Assembly: GCF_030542105.1 (NCBI RefSeq)
Contig: NZ_JAUOFB010000001.1
Span: 124,001-188,000, forward strand
Reading direction: 5' to 3'
DNA: 64,000 bases
Source: Hymenobacter sp. BT730
GTDB taxonomy: Bacteria; Bacteroidota; Bacteroidia; Cytophagales; Hymenobacteraceae
Positions within the stretch are counted from its first letter, which is position 1. Each line of letters opens with the position of its first letter. Position numbers and translations under genes: made by a program. The notes beneath the pieces are model-generated. The model saw nothing but the letters and a program-made list of their open reading frames with translations, was not told where the DNA came from and did no database searches. Positions 55,941-64,000 of this stretch are shown piece by piece.

Positions 55941-57776
55941 ATGCTACTCCCGAAACAATATGCAAGCCGTGGGCCTATGCGGCTGGCGCTGGCTACCATG
56001 CTGGTGCTGTTGCTGTTTGCCTGGCATTTCTACCTGGAGCGGGCCGCTTACTATGACCTGGCTTACCACCTGTTTTACTACCTGAAGGAAAAGACGCTGT
56101 TTGTTCAGAACCGGCGCTTTGTAGCCATTGTCACCCAACTACCGACTGTATTAGCGGTGAAGGCCGGCTTGTCTCTGGATGCGGTGCTGCGGCTGTATTC
56201 GGTGGTGTTTATCCTGTATTACCTGGCCGTTTTTCTGCTGTGCGCCTACTGGTTTAAGAATGAGCATGTGGCCCTGGTGGTGGTGCTGCTGTTTGTGCTG
56301 CTGGCCTCGCGCACGTTCTACTGGGCGCAGTCGGAACTACCGCAGGGTCTGGCGGCATTGCTGCTTTTCTACGCGGGTGTTTCCCGGCAGGCACCGCTAC
56401 AGCGGCGCTTTAGCACACTGGCACTGGCCACGCTGGTACCGGTGTTTATTTTCGGTCATCCGCTTATCATCCTGCCTTTCCTGTTTATCTGGACCTATGA
56501 CTGGCTGCTGAACCGGCGGTTTCAGGACCGGGCCTATTATGGGTTGCTGGTGCTGGCGCTGGCTATGTACGGGCTGCGGATTCTGCTCACGCCGCCCGGC
56601 TCGTACGAGTCCTCGCACATGACTTTCGGGCCCAACCTGAAGCGGTATTTCCCCCATTATCTCAGCATCGACAGCTTCGAGAACTTCTGGCACCTGTGCA
56701 GCCGCAGCTTCCTGGCTTTGCCGGTGCTGCTGCTGGTGCTGTCGGTGTTTTATATCCGGCAAGGCACGCGGCTGGCGCTGCTCCGCATGGGACTGATGTG
56801 GGCAGCGGTAGCGGGCTATGCCTTCATTATCAACGTTTCCAACCCCGATTATACCGAGGCAACCTACCTGGAAAACCTCTACCTGCCGCTCACGCTGTTC
56901 GTGGCCATTCCCTTTGCCATGGAGTTGCTGCCGGCACTGGAACGCCGCTGGAATAGCCGCGGCCCGGCCTTGGTCACCGGCTTGCTGCTGGTATTGCTGG
57001 TGGCCCGTTTGGGTTTGATCTGGTACCGGCACACGCCTTACACGGCCTACCAGAAATGGCTCACCCATTTGCTGGCGTACACCAGCGAGTTTCCGGAGCG
57101 CAAGTTCATTATGTACCCCGATAACGTGGACCCGCACCGCCTGCGCGCCGGCTGGCCGTGGTGGGCCTCGGCCAGTGAAACCATGATGGTCAGTGCCCGC
57201 CACAGCCCCGATTCGGTGCAAACGGTGCGTGTAGGCTGGGACATCGACCAGTTGGCTGCTACTGGTGCCCAGCCTGGAATTCTCTTGGGGCCTTTTGAAA
57301 CCGTGAATACCGCCGACCTGCCCGCCAACTACTGCCGCTTTCCGCACACGGCGTACCGCGTGCTCAATACTCTCCCGCCCCTGGATACGGCAGCGCTGCG
57401 GCCCTACATTGCAGCGCACCAGCAGGTGCAGCTGGCACTAGCCAGCCCGCTACCAACCACGCTGCAGGCCGGACGTCAGCATACCGTGCAGGTGCAGGTA
57501 AGTGTGCCCGCCAATGCCCAGCCCCTGCACTCCGGCACCCGGGTACCCCACCCTACCCTGCTGCGCACCGCTTTCTACAAGCCCCACGACTGGCCTTCGG
57601 ACACTAACCCCATGGAAGTAGCCCTGGAAGTGGATGTATGGCAGCCCTGGACGCAGACCGTTGCGCTGCAAACGCCCCGGCAGCCGGGCCGCTACACCTT
57701 CGAAATCAGCCTTATCAGCAAAAACTATCAGGACTGGCCCGTGCGCCTGCGCATACCCGTGGAAGTAGTAAAGTAG
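55941..57776 (+). CDS. Polytopic membrane protein, GT-C-like
   Basis: A 611-aa protein with an ATG start. It has about ten membrane helices (residues 10-390) and a large C-terminal extracytoplasmic region (about 390-611, with beta-like strands and the LRIPVEVV end). The first loop has AYYDLAYHLFYYLKEK, whose acidic residue is where GT-C enzymes carry a catalytic Asp; the match is loose. It may be a polyprenyl-phosphate sugar transferase or an unrelated protein. Expressed with the GT2 gene at 55150 by position. Confidence 0.6.
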   Translation: MLLPKQYASRGPMRLALATMLVLLLFAWHFYLERAAYYDLAYHLFYYLKEKTLFVQNRRFVAIVTQLPTVLAVKAGLSLDAVLRLYSVVFILYYLAVFLLCAYWFKNEHVALVVVLLFVLLASRTFYWAQSELPQGLAALLLFYAGVSRQAPLQRRFSTLALATLVPVFIFGHPLIILPFLFIWTYDWLLNRRFQDRAYYGLLVLALAMYGLRILLTPPGSYESSHMTFGPNLKRYFPHYLSIDSFENFWHLCSRSFLALPVLLLVLSVFYIRQGTRLALLRMGLMWAAVAGYAFIINVSNPDYTEATYLENLYLPLTLFVAIPFAMELLPALERRWNSRGPALVTGLLLVLLVARLGLIWYRHTPYTAYQKWLTHLLAYTSEFPERKFIMYPDNVDPHRLRAGWPWWASASETMMVSARHSPDSVQTVRVGWDIDQLAATGAQPGILLGPFETVNTADLPANYCRFPHTAYRVLNTLPPLDTAALRPYIAAHQQVQLALASPLPTTLQAGRQHTVQVQVSVPANAQPLHSGTRVPHPTLLRTAFYKPHDWPSDTNPMEVALEVDVWQPWTQTVALQTPRQPGRYTFEISLISKNYQDWPVRLRIPVEVVK

Positions 57777-57795
57777 CCAAGGCGGATTCGGCAGC

Positions 57796-58350
57796 TTACT
57801 TGCCGGGAAGGAATATTTTCAGATCATCCAGGTACACAGGCTGCTTGCTGTCGGCCAGCCACAGGTAGGCCAGCAGGCGGTGGTTGGGGCCGGCAGCAGT
57901 AGGCAGGGTAATGGTATATTCCACGTATTGCCACTGGTTGTAGCGCTTCACCGATTGAGTAAGGTCGAAGCCTTCCCAGAGCAGGTTAGGGCCCTTATGT
58001 TCGGGGGCCTGCACCTCTACCACCAGCTTGGCGGCCGCCTGGTCGTTGGGCAGCATCACCCAGGCGCCCACTTTTAGTTGGGCCGGCCAGTCCGGGGCGA
58101 GTTTGCTGAGCTTGTTGCTGTAGCCCAGGCTGAACTCGTGGCCGGGGCTGACCATGGTGCTGTACTTTCCGGTGTGGGCCTGATCCTGGTTGAGCGTGGC
58201 CAGAGCGGGTGAGTCGGCTAGCCAGCCGTCCATATTCTCGAAGCTGCTGGCAGCCAGCAGGGCCGTATCGGGCGTGGTACTGGGGGCTGAAGAGCAGCCA
58301 GCCAGAAAAAGCGCCACCAGCAAAGCGGTGGCAGAAGCGGGTTTCAGCAT
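57796..58350 (-). CDS. Lipoprotein with jelly-roll-like domain (paralog A)
   Basis: A 184-aa lipoprotein. ATG 58350 (MLKPASATALLVALFLAGC) gives lipobox LAGC (Cys 19). The domain runs SSFENMDGWLADSP, TGKYSTMVSPGHEFSLGY, VGAWVMLPND, WQYVEYTITLP and VYLDDLKIFL, the order of a CBM-type jelly roll. It is a paralog of the gene at 61408, with the same block order. Substrate unknown. It lies convergent with the 55941 gene and 77 bp downstream of a membrane protein gene. Confidence 0.72.
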   Translation of the reverse strand: MLKPASATALLVALFLAGCSSAPSTTPDTALLAASSFENMDGWLADSPALATLNQDQAHTGKYSTMVSPGHEFSLGYSNKLSKLAPDWPAQLKVGAWVMLPNDQAAAKLVVEVQAPEHKGPNLLWEGFDLTQSVKRYNQWQYVEYTITLPTAAGPNHRLLAYLWLADSKQPVYLDDLKIFLPGK

Positions 58351-58427
58351 AGCACGAAAGTCGCAAAGAAAATGAGGTGGGCCAAGCCTATGGCCGCCAG
58401 TTGACCCTACAGGCCCGAAGCCTGGCA

Positions 58428-59789
58428 TCAATGGTCGAAAAAATGCTCTTTGTAACGGGCCCAGTCCATGTGGCAACAGTCGATGGTGCCGCGGGCATAC
58501 TGCCAGCTCTGGCGCACATTCAGCAGCACCAGTAATCCTACCACTACGGCCAGTGGAATGACAGCCCGGCGCCACCAGCGCACCCAGAAACTGGCCAGAC
58601 ACAAGCTCAGCAACGGATACAGGCTGATGAGGGGCCGGCAACCGAAACCGCCGCCATAGGTCCAGTCCCACCAGCTAAAGGTGAGGTAGATAACCGCCGG
58701 CACCAGCACCAGCGCTACAGGCAGCGCCGCGGGCACCGTGCGCCGCAGCCAGAACACGCCCAGCAGCGCCAGCATCAGTAAGGGGCTCCAAAACAGCCAG
58801 CCCTTCCGCACACTGAACAGGCCTTCCCATAAGTGAGGACTCAGCAGGTAAAACCGCTCACCGGGGTAAAAATCCAGCAGCCAGTGCCCGCCCACTATGC
58901 GCCAGAAAAGCAGCTGCACACTGCCAATCAGCGCCACCAGCAGCACCATACCCAGCAGTTGCCGCCAAAGGCTCAGCCAGAAGGCCAGCCGTTGCGCAAC
59001 GGCCGCCCGGCTGGTAAGCCCCCACAGCAGCGGCACGGCTACCATCCAGAGCTCCGAAGGGCGCACCAACAGCATCAGTCCAAAAATCAGCGCCAGCCGG
59101 ATGCCTGCAGCCCAGCGGCCCTGCGCATACCACTGGCGGGTATAGCGCAGCAGCAGCACGTTCAGCAAAAACAGTGTACCGTGGGCCATGGGTGCATCAA
59201 TGGTGGAGTACACCAACAGGTTGGTGCCTAAGCCCACCACCAATACCGCTAGCGCGGCCAGATGATCGGGCACGTAGTGGCGCAGCTCCCGGCCCAGCAG
59301 CCACAAGCCCAGCAAGGCGTACGCCATGCAGCCCAGCGCAATGGCCCGCTGATAAGGTGTGGAGTAGCCATCTGGCAGAAAGCCTTGCAACTGGGCATGG
59401 GCGTGGGCCACAGCAAACCAGGGCGCATACATAATAGCCATGCCGATGGGATACTTGAACACGACACGGCCGTTGGGCAGATGTACGAAGCTGTAGTCCG
59501 GGTCCAGGTCGGGCCGGTACTGCTGACGCACATAGGTCAGAAAGGAGCCCTCCCCTAAATCGTGGGTAATGAAAGTGGCCGGCAGATAGAGGTAGTAGCC
59601 GCCGGCGTCCCACACCAGTACATCGGCACGGTTCCAACGGGAAGCATCCTTCATCAGGGCCATAGTGATGAAGGCCGTTATCAGCCAGACGTAGCTTGTG
59701 TGCGAAGCGGGCAGCCAGCTTCGCCAGCAGCTCAGTGTTGACGTTGGCACCTCAGTTGGCATCGGGCAGAAAGAAGAGGTGTTACGCAT
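58428..59789 (-). CDS. Polytopic membrane protein, GT-C-like
   Basis: A 453-aa protein, start taken as ATG 59789 (MRNTSSFCPMPTEVPTS); ATG 59762 and a longer start are alternatives. It has about ten membrane helices. The loop after the first helix reads LVWDAGGYYLYLPATF and is followed by DPDYSFVHLPNGRVVFKYPIG, as in lipid-linked-sugar mannosyl/arabinosyltransferase-like proteins. A role as a surface-sugar transferase is inferred. Neighbours: lipoproteins and further membrane proteins. Confidence 0.65.
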   Translation of the reverse strand: MRNTSSFCPMPTEVPTSTLSCWRSWLPASHTSYVWLITAFITMALMKDASRWNRADVLVWDAGGYYLYLPATFITHDLGEGSFLTYVRQQYRPDLDPDYSFVHLPNGRVVFKYPIGMAIMYAPWFAVAHAHAQLQGFLPDGYSTPYQRAIALGCMAYALLGLWLLGRELRHYVPDHLAALAVLVVGLGTNLLVYSTIDAPMAHGTLFLLNVLLLRYTRQWYAQGRWAAGIRLALIFGLMLLVRPSELWMVAVPLLWGLTSRAAVAQRLAFWLSLWRQLLGMVLLVALIGSVQLLFWRIVGGHWLLDFYPGERFYLLSPHLWEGLFSVRKGWLFWSPLLMLALLGVFWLRRTVPAALPVALVLVPAVIYLTFSWWDWTYGGGFGCRPLISLYPLLSLCLASFWVRWWRRAVIPLAVVVGLLVLLNVRQSWQYARGTIDCCHMDWARYKEHFFDH

Positions 59790-59853
59790 GAAACCAAGGC
59801 CCGGGCCGGGCACTTTTACGCAGAGATAAGCAGAAGATCTTTAGCCGTTTTCC

Positions 59854-61299
59854 TTACTGATAGTAGAGTTTTTTGCGGGTAGTAACGCCCCAGTAGCGCA
59901 GCATTTCGGCCTGCAGCTCTGACTGATGCGCATCATACATCGGCGCCCAGGAAAGCACGGTGCAAAAAGGAGAAAGACGAACCACTGGTTCTGGTGCCCG
60001 CGCCAGCTGATCCAAGGCCCACCGCTCGCAGTCGTTATTGCGCGGGAGTTTGAGCGTGGTATCCACGTAGATAAAAGCAAAGAGGAATACCCCTACTACC
60101 ACGCTGTAGCGGCGGCGCCATATGCCCTTCAACTGAAAAAGCAGGAAGTAGGTGGATACCCCATAGGCGTAGAACAGGCCCAGCAGGATGGGCAGGATAG
60201 AGTCGCCGCGCACTAGGTAAGGGCGGTAGTCCCGGTAGCCGCCCAAGGGTAGCAGCAGCAGGAATACTACGGCAAACCAACCCACCGCGCGCAGGCTACT
60301 GAGCACCCACTGGCGCTCCGGCGAAGCCGGTACAAACCGGCGAATCAGCTGGGCATTCAGCACAATCAACAGGATGAGTACTGGCAGGCCCCAGTCGTTT
60401 CCCAGCTCCAGCAAAATGCCTTTGGGCAAAAGCTGGTACAGCTCCCCGAGCGTGTGCGAATGGCCATTTTCGGCGTTGTTGCGCCCAATGTAGAGCGAAT
60501 ACACACTCAGGGCACCCAGGATTCCTAATAGTAGCAGCGTCTGCCCCGAAAGCCACTCTCCCGGCACTGCGCGCAGCTTGGGCCAGCGTAGGCCGGCTCG
60601 CCACTGCCGCCTGGCCCAGTACAGACCGATACCCAGCAACAGCACCGCCACGGCGGCCGTGATAACGGGGCCATTAAAGGAAATAACCATCATCAATAAC
60701 ACCAGGAGCACTGCCTGCCACGCCCGGAGCCGCAACGGCTGGCCCCGGTGCGCTGCCCGGTAAAAAGGCCAGAGCAGTAGCAAGAGCAAAGTCGCCGGAA
60801 AGGCATAGAAAAAAGTATAGGTAACGGCGAAGTTGGTAATACCCATCTGATTGTAGAGCCCTTCCGTCTGGAACAGCGGCACTAACAGCGCTACAGCCAG
60901 CCAGTAGCCCCAACTGCCGGACCGGGCCCCCGCCCCTACCCGGACATAAGCAGCCAGCAGCAAGGCCAGCGCCAGCTGAACGGCGGTATTAAACAGGGCT
61001 ACAGCCACGTACAGGCTATTAATGGGCGTGGTAAAGCGCTGCAACAGATGGGGCACCTGCTTCCAGTACAGGCCCATGGCGGCATGCGCAAAAAAGCGGT
61101 TGGTAGCAGCGTAGGTTGCGTTTTTGGTTAGGACTGCCCAGCCAAACGGGTCGTGCAGCACCGGGGTATACCATGGCGCAGGAAACACAATGGCTACAAG
61201 GTCGCCGTCCAGCGGAAGCTGATAGTTCTGCCAGTACGTTAACACGACGTCTGCCAGGATAAGCACCAGTAAGAAGCCCGACCAGTAGCGGTTATTCAT
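59854..61299 (-). CDS. Polytopic membrane protein, GT-C-like
   Basis: A 481-aa protein starting at ATG 61299 (MNNRYWSGFLLVLILADVV). About ten membrane helices, with an early loop QLPLDGDLVAIVFPAPWYTP holding an Asp-Gly-Asp that may serve as a catalytic acidic pair. The C-terminus is a soluble region ending VTTRKKLYYQ with a Cys-containing LSPFCTVLSWAPMYD. Resembles bacterial membrane proteins of unknown function linked to glycan assembly. It lies 64 bp upstream of the gene at 58428 on the same strand. Confidence 0.62.
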   Translation of the reverse strand: MNNRYWSGFLLVLILADVVLTYWQNYQLPLDGDLVAIVFPAPWYTPVLHDPFGWAVLTKNATYAATNRFFAHAAMGLYWKQVPHLLQRFTTPINSLYVAVALFNTAVQLALALLLAAYVRVGAGARSGSWGYWLAVALLVPLFQTEGLYNQMGITNFAVTYTFFYAFPATLLLLLLWPFYRAAHRGQPLRLRAWQAVLLVLLMMVISFNGPVITAAVAVLLLGIGLYWARRQWRAGLRWPKLRAVPGEWLSGQTLLLLGILGALSVYSLYIGRNNAENGHSHTLGELYQLLPKGILLELGNDWGLPVLILLIVLNAQLIRRFVPASPERQWVLSSLRAVGWFAVVFLLLLPLGGYRDYRPYLVRGDSILPILLGLFYAYGVSTYFLLFQLKGIWRRRYSVVVGVFLFAFIYVDTTLKLPRNNDCERWALDQLARAPEPVVRLSPFCTVLSWAPMYDAHQSELQAEMLRYWGVTTRKKLYYQ

Positions 61300-61407
61300 T
61301 CGGCTCAATGGATAGGAATGGCAGCGCTGAAGCGGGGCATGCCATGGATTATCGTGCCATGGGTTCCGGCTTCCTCGCCCAGCTTGGGTTGCATCCAAGT
61401 GAGGAGA

Positions 61408-61947
61408 CTAGTCCAGGATGCTCAGCTTTACGTCGTCTACCAGTACAGCATCGGAAGCATTGGCCCGCCACAAGGACAGCCGGATGTGCTGCAGGGCGGT
61501 AATGTTGTCGGGCAGGGTAATGTCTTTGCTTACGTGCACCCATTTATTGTGGGCTTTCACCACGTCGCCGAGCTTGATATCATCGCCAAAGGTCTGATTA
61601 TTGGTACCCGGCTCCATAATCTGCACGCCCAGCACCCCGGTCGATTTTTCGCTTAGCAGATAGGCCCAGGCTTCCAGCCGAACGTGTTTGATTTTGGAAG
61701 GCGTGGCCTGGCCCAGCGGCATATCAAAGGTGAGGCTGAACTCGTGGTCCTGATCCACCTTAATAGCATACTGGCCGGAGCGCGCCCGGCCCCGGTCCAG
61801 CAGGGAGGGGTCTACATTCCACCCCGCTACCGACTCAAAGTCGTTGGCGGTAATGATTCTTTTGCCCGACGTAGCCGTGCCTGAAGGCTCATCAGCCGAG
61901 CAGGCACCCAGCAAGGATAGCCCCAGCAGAATCGTAAGTTTTCTCAT
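61408..61947 (-). CDS. Lipoprotein with jelly-roll-like domain (paralog B)
   Basis: A 179-aa lipoprotein (MRKLTILLGLSLLGAC, Cys 16). The domain shares block order with paralog A: NDFESVAGWNVDP, SGQYAIKVDQDHEFSLTF, LEAWAYLLSEKS, VHVSKDITLPDN and AVLVDDVKLSIL. The likely fold is a carbohydrate-binding jelly roll. A -33/-7 promoter lies directly upstream (61982-62011). It is next to the membrane protein at 59854, possibly in the same transcript (108 bp gap). Confidence 0.73.
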   Translation of the reverse strand: MRKLTILLGLSLLGACSADEPSGTATSGKRIITANDFESVAGWNVDPSLLDRGRARSGQYAIKVDQDHEFSLTFDMPLGQATPSKIKHVRLEAWAYLLSEKSTGVLGVQIMEPGTNNQTFGDDIKLGDVVKAHNKWVHVSKDITLPDNITALQHIRLSLWRANASDAVLVDDVKLSILD

Positions 61948-61981
61948 AAAGTAGGTATAGGGAACATGCTTATGCGGATTC

Positions 61982-62011
61982 CAAAGGTAGGAACTCTACC
62001 AGCTAAGCAAC
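61982..62011 (-). promoter_or_regulatory. Promoter of lipoprotein paralog B
   Basis: Minus-strand -7 TACCTTTG (61982-61989) and GTTG -33 (62008-62011, one mismatch) with an 18-bp spacer. Expected start near 61975. Confidence 0.55.
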
Positions 62012-62241
62012 CAAGCTTTTTTGGCCTGCCCTTTTCGTCCAAAATACTCAATGCCAGCTACTGCCGGCGCGCATTAGCAGGCCATAACCTTCACCCTTAA
62101 AAACGGCACCCAGATGCCCTGCCGTCAGCACCGCAGGGGAAGGCAACTGATTTTATAGGCTTATTCTTGTTTATAATTTATTATATTTTTAATATGGTTA
62201 TTTATATATAATTCATATCATCTATTTTGACTGTGGGCACA
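62012..62241. other. Intergenic region, AT-rich near its 3' end
   Basis: Between the lipoprotein paralog B promoter and the next gene (62242) no gene is seen. Positions 62160-62230 are AT-rich (TTTATAATTTATTATATTTTTAATATGG). No full TAnnTTTG was found. Confidence 0.45.
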
Positions 62242-63831
62242 ATGATACGGCACACGGCTTATGTAAGGGGCTACTTTATTTTGATTCTCCTGTTAGGCTT
62301 GTGTTTGCATAAGGACTATGGTGTTTCCTGGGATGAATCCATTGACCGGGAGAATGGCATCGTTAACGCTAAATATATCTTGGCCCAAGTGGCGCCTCGC
62401 TGGACCGGACAGCAGGCCATCTTCGCTCACGTGCCCGAATTCGCTACGCTGGAGGAGCGGGACCATGGTGTGCTCTTTCACTTGCCGCTGGCGTTTATGG
62501 AGGTCTTTTGGCCGGGTATCGACTCCCGCACTTATTACCTGGTGCGGCACTTCTGTATCTTCTTAACCTTTGTTTTGGGGCTATGGTCTGTCTATAAGCT
62601 GGCCCTTGTCCGGTTTGGCAGCTGGCAGTTGGGGCTCCTGGCCAGTACGCTGTTGCTGCTTTCTCCCCGCTTTTTTGCTGATGCTTTTTCCAATGGCAAA
62701 GACCTGGTGTTTCTGGGGTTTTTCACCTTTGGAGTCTATACGCTCGTCAGCCTGCTGCAACGCCCCACGCTTACCCGAGCCACCCTACATGGGCTGGCTA
62801 CGGCCATGGCCACGGATGTACGCATTCTGGGTAGCCTGCTGGTGGCACTTTCCCTGGGCATGTTTCTTTTGGAAGCCTTCTTTGGACCACCTGAAAATGC
62901 TCGGCGCGTGCAGCTGGTTAAAACACTGGGCTGGTATGTAGTGGTGGCGGCGGTTCTCACGGTAGCAGGATGGCCGTTTCTGTGGGAGGGCCCCCTAGAT
63001 AATTTCATTCTCGCTTTCAATAACATGAAGCACTTCCGGGTAGATGGGTATGTGCTGTATTTAGGCGAGAAAGTACAGACCACGCACTTGCCCTGGCACT
63101 ATGCCCCGCTCTGGATCCTCATTACCACACCCATAGCCTATTCCGTTGCTTTTCTCATAGGAATCAGCACCTATATGTATACCCTGGGGCGCCGCTTGAT
63201 TCCCACACTGCGCACGGCGGGCGGCAGAATCGACCTGCTGCTGAGCGCCTGGTTTTTTATTCCCCTTTTCATGGTCATCGTACTGGGCTCGGTGATATAT
63301 GATGGCTGGCGGCATTTATATTTTATTTATCCGGCGTTCTTGCTGCTAGCCGTGCGAGGGGCATATGGCATTTGGCAGCTCAGCCGGCAATATTTTTTGG
63401 TAAAACGGCTGGCCCTGTTGGCCGCCGTATTGGCCGTGGCGGAAGCAGGCTACACCCTGGCGCGCATGATACAGGCGCATCCCAATCAGCAGGTCTATTA
63501 TTCTTTTTTATCCAGTAGAGAAGCCGAGCAATTATTTGAGGGAGATTATTGGGGGCTATCCTATCGGAAGGGGTTGGAGTGGATTCTGGCCAACAACCCG
63601 GCTGCCCAAATTACGGTTGATGCCCCCTTCCCGATTCTGCTGGAAAACAACTTAGCTGTGTTAAAACCCGCAGACCGCGCCCGCTTTAAAATAGCGCCCC
63701 CTAATCCGGAAGGCTATTTTCTGACTGCCTACCGCACCCATCCAGAGCCTTACCCCACTAGTGTAGGCAATGAAGTATATGCTGTGCGGGTAAATGGCAT
63801 CCGAATTCTATCCGTTTTCTACCGCTGGTAG
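62242..63831 (+). CDS. Polytopic membrane protein, GT-C/PMT-like
   Basis: A 529-aa protein; ATG 62242 (MIRHTAYVRGYFILILLLG) is preferred over a TTG 15 bp upstream. About ten membrane helices. The first loop contains DYGVSWDESIDRENG, with Asp-Glu and Asp residues in the position of the catalytic acidic pair of GT-C enzymes such as ArnT or PMT; the later region has YFIYPAFLLLAVRGAYG-like helices and ends with a soluble C-terminus. Substrate unknown. It is followed 112 bp on by a GT2 gene fragment. Confidence 0.68.
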   Translation: MIRHTAYVRGYFILILLLGLCLHKDYGVSWDESIDRENGIVNAKYILAQVAPRWTGQQAIFAHVPEFATLEERDHGVLFHLPLAFMEVFWPGIDSRTYYLVRHFCIFLTFVLGLWSVYKLALVRFGSWQLGLLASTLLLLSPRFFADAFSNGKDLVFLGFFTFGVYTLVSLLQRPTLTRATLHGLATAMATDVRILGSLLVALSLGMFLLEAFFGPPENARRVQLVKTLGWYVVVAAVLTVAGWPFLWEGPLDNFILAFNNMKHFRVDGYVLYLGEKVQTTHLPWHYAPLWILITTPIAYSVAFLIGISTYMYTLGRRLIPTLRTAGGRIDLLLSAWFFIPLFMVIVLGSVIYDGWRHLYFIYPAFLLLAVRGAYGIWQLSRQYFLVKRLALLAAVLAVAEAGYTLARMIQAHPNQQVYYSFLSSREAEQLFEGDYWGLSYRKGLEWILANNPAAQITVDAPFPILLENNLAVLKPADRARFKIAPPNPEGYFLTAYRTHPEPYPTSVGNEVYAVRVNGIRILSVFYRW

Positions 63832-63943
63832 GCCGCCTGCCACCGCTCGGGCACCGCAGGCCACAATGACCAGGCCCACAAGTAAATCTGGTCAACCCGC
63901 ATTATTTCATCATTTTTGCGCTGCTAACCCCACCCGCCTGCCT

Positions 63944-64000
63944 GTGGACCTGTCGGTCATTATTCCTATTTATAACGAGGAAGCCACCCTGTTGGCGCTG
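63944..64000 (+). CDS. Family 2 glycosyltransferase (3' end outside window)
   Basis: A 19-codon fragment beginning at a GTG start, reading DLSVIIPIYNEEATLLAL up to the window end. This is the standard first strand of GT2 enzymes, similar to the start of the gene at 55150. The start is set by this conserved segment. Its partner is probably the membrane protein just upstream. Confidence 0.75.
   Translation, partial: MDLSVIIPIYNEEATLLAL

Overview
The window looks like chromosome of a GC-rich member of the Bacteroidota, most likely close to Hymenobacter (Cytophagales). This is inferred from gene content: a TonB-dependent receptor with a carboxypeptidase-like N-terminal domain, MoxR/DUF58/BatA-type genes, tandem DUF4142 lipoproteins, CrtY, DUF2795, DUF349, UvrA and a bacterial kynurenine pathway. 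It also rests on signals: several genes carry the Bacteroidota promoter pattern (TTTG-like -33, TAnnTTTG -7), and clear Shine-Dalgarno sites are rare. I saw no rRNA, tRNA, CRISPR array, insertion sequence or prophage. Most of the window is ordinary core and envelope chromosome.

Layout. 1-3.1 kb: tldD (5' end outside the window) and tldE, closed by a long inverted repeat. 3.1-12.2 kb: an outer-membrane barrel protein, then a DUF4159, MoxR, DUF58, BatA-like, DUF4175-like and GATase-like gene run. 12.3-15.9 kb: small lipoproteins, an ECF sigma factor and a membrane-anchored trypsin-like protease with an anti-sigma-like N-terminus. 16-29.8 kb: housekeeping genes (ppa, a PAS histidine kinase, ettA, DUF349, an orphan ABC ATPase, crtY, a LOG-family protein, a MacB/FtsX permease, queA, ispD, an enoyl-CoA hydratase). 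30-33.2 kb: lipoproteins including three DUF4142 paralogs. 33.3-44 kb: uvrA, an AlgI/AlgX-like acetylation pair, a Rof-like protein, asnS, rpoN and a PAP2-like membrane protein.

44.9-55 kb holds four steps of tryptophan catabolism: kmo on its own, then after a TonB receptor, an AlkB homolog and a membrane protein, the operon 3-hydroxyanthranilate dioxygenase - ACMSD - kynureninase. A divergent SDR with a non-standard active site faces this operon. 55-64 kb is a surface-sugar or protein-glycosylation region: two GT2 enzymes (the second cut by the window end), four polytopic GT-C-like membrane proteins, and two paralogous lipoproteins with a predicted jelly-roll (carbohydrate-binding-like) form.

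The best candidates for something new are the sigma factor plus anti-sigma/protease fusion with its GGTAACCCA inverted repeat, the glycosyltransferase block with its paired lipoproteins, the pentad-repeat protein at 27.8-28.1 kb, and the split kynurenine pathway with its atypical SDR. Most CDS starts were chosen by signal peptides, promoter positions and family length, and several are TTG or GTG.
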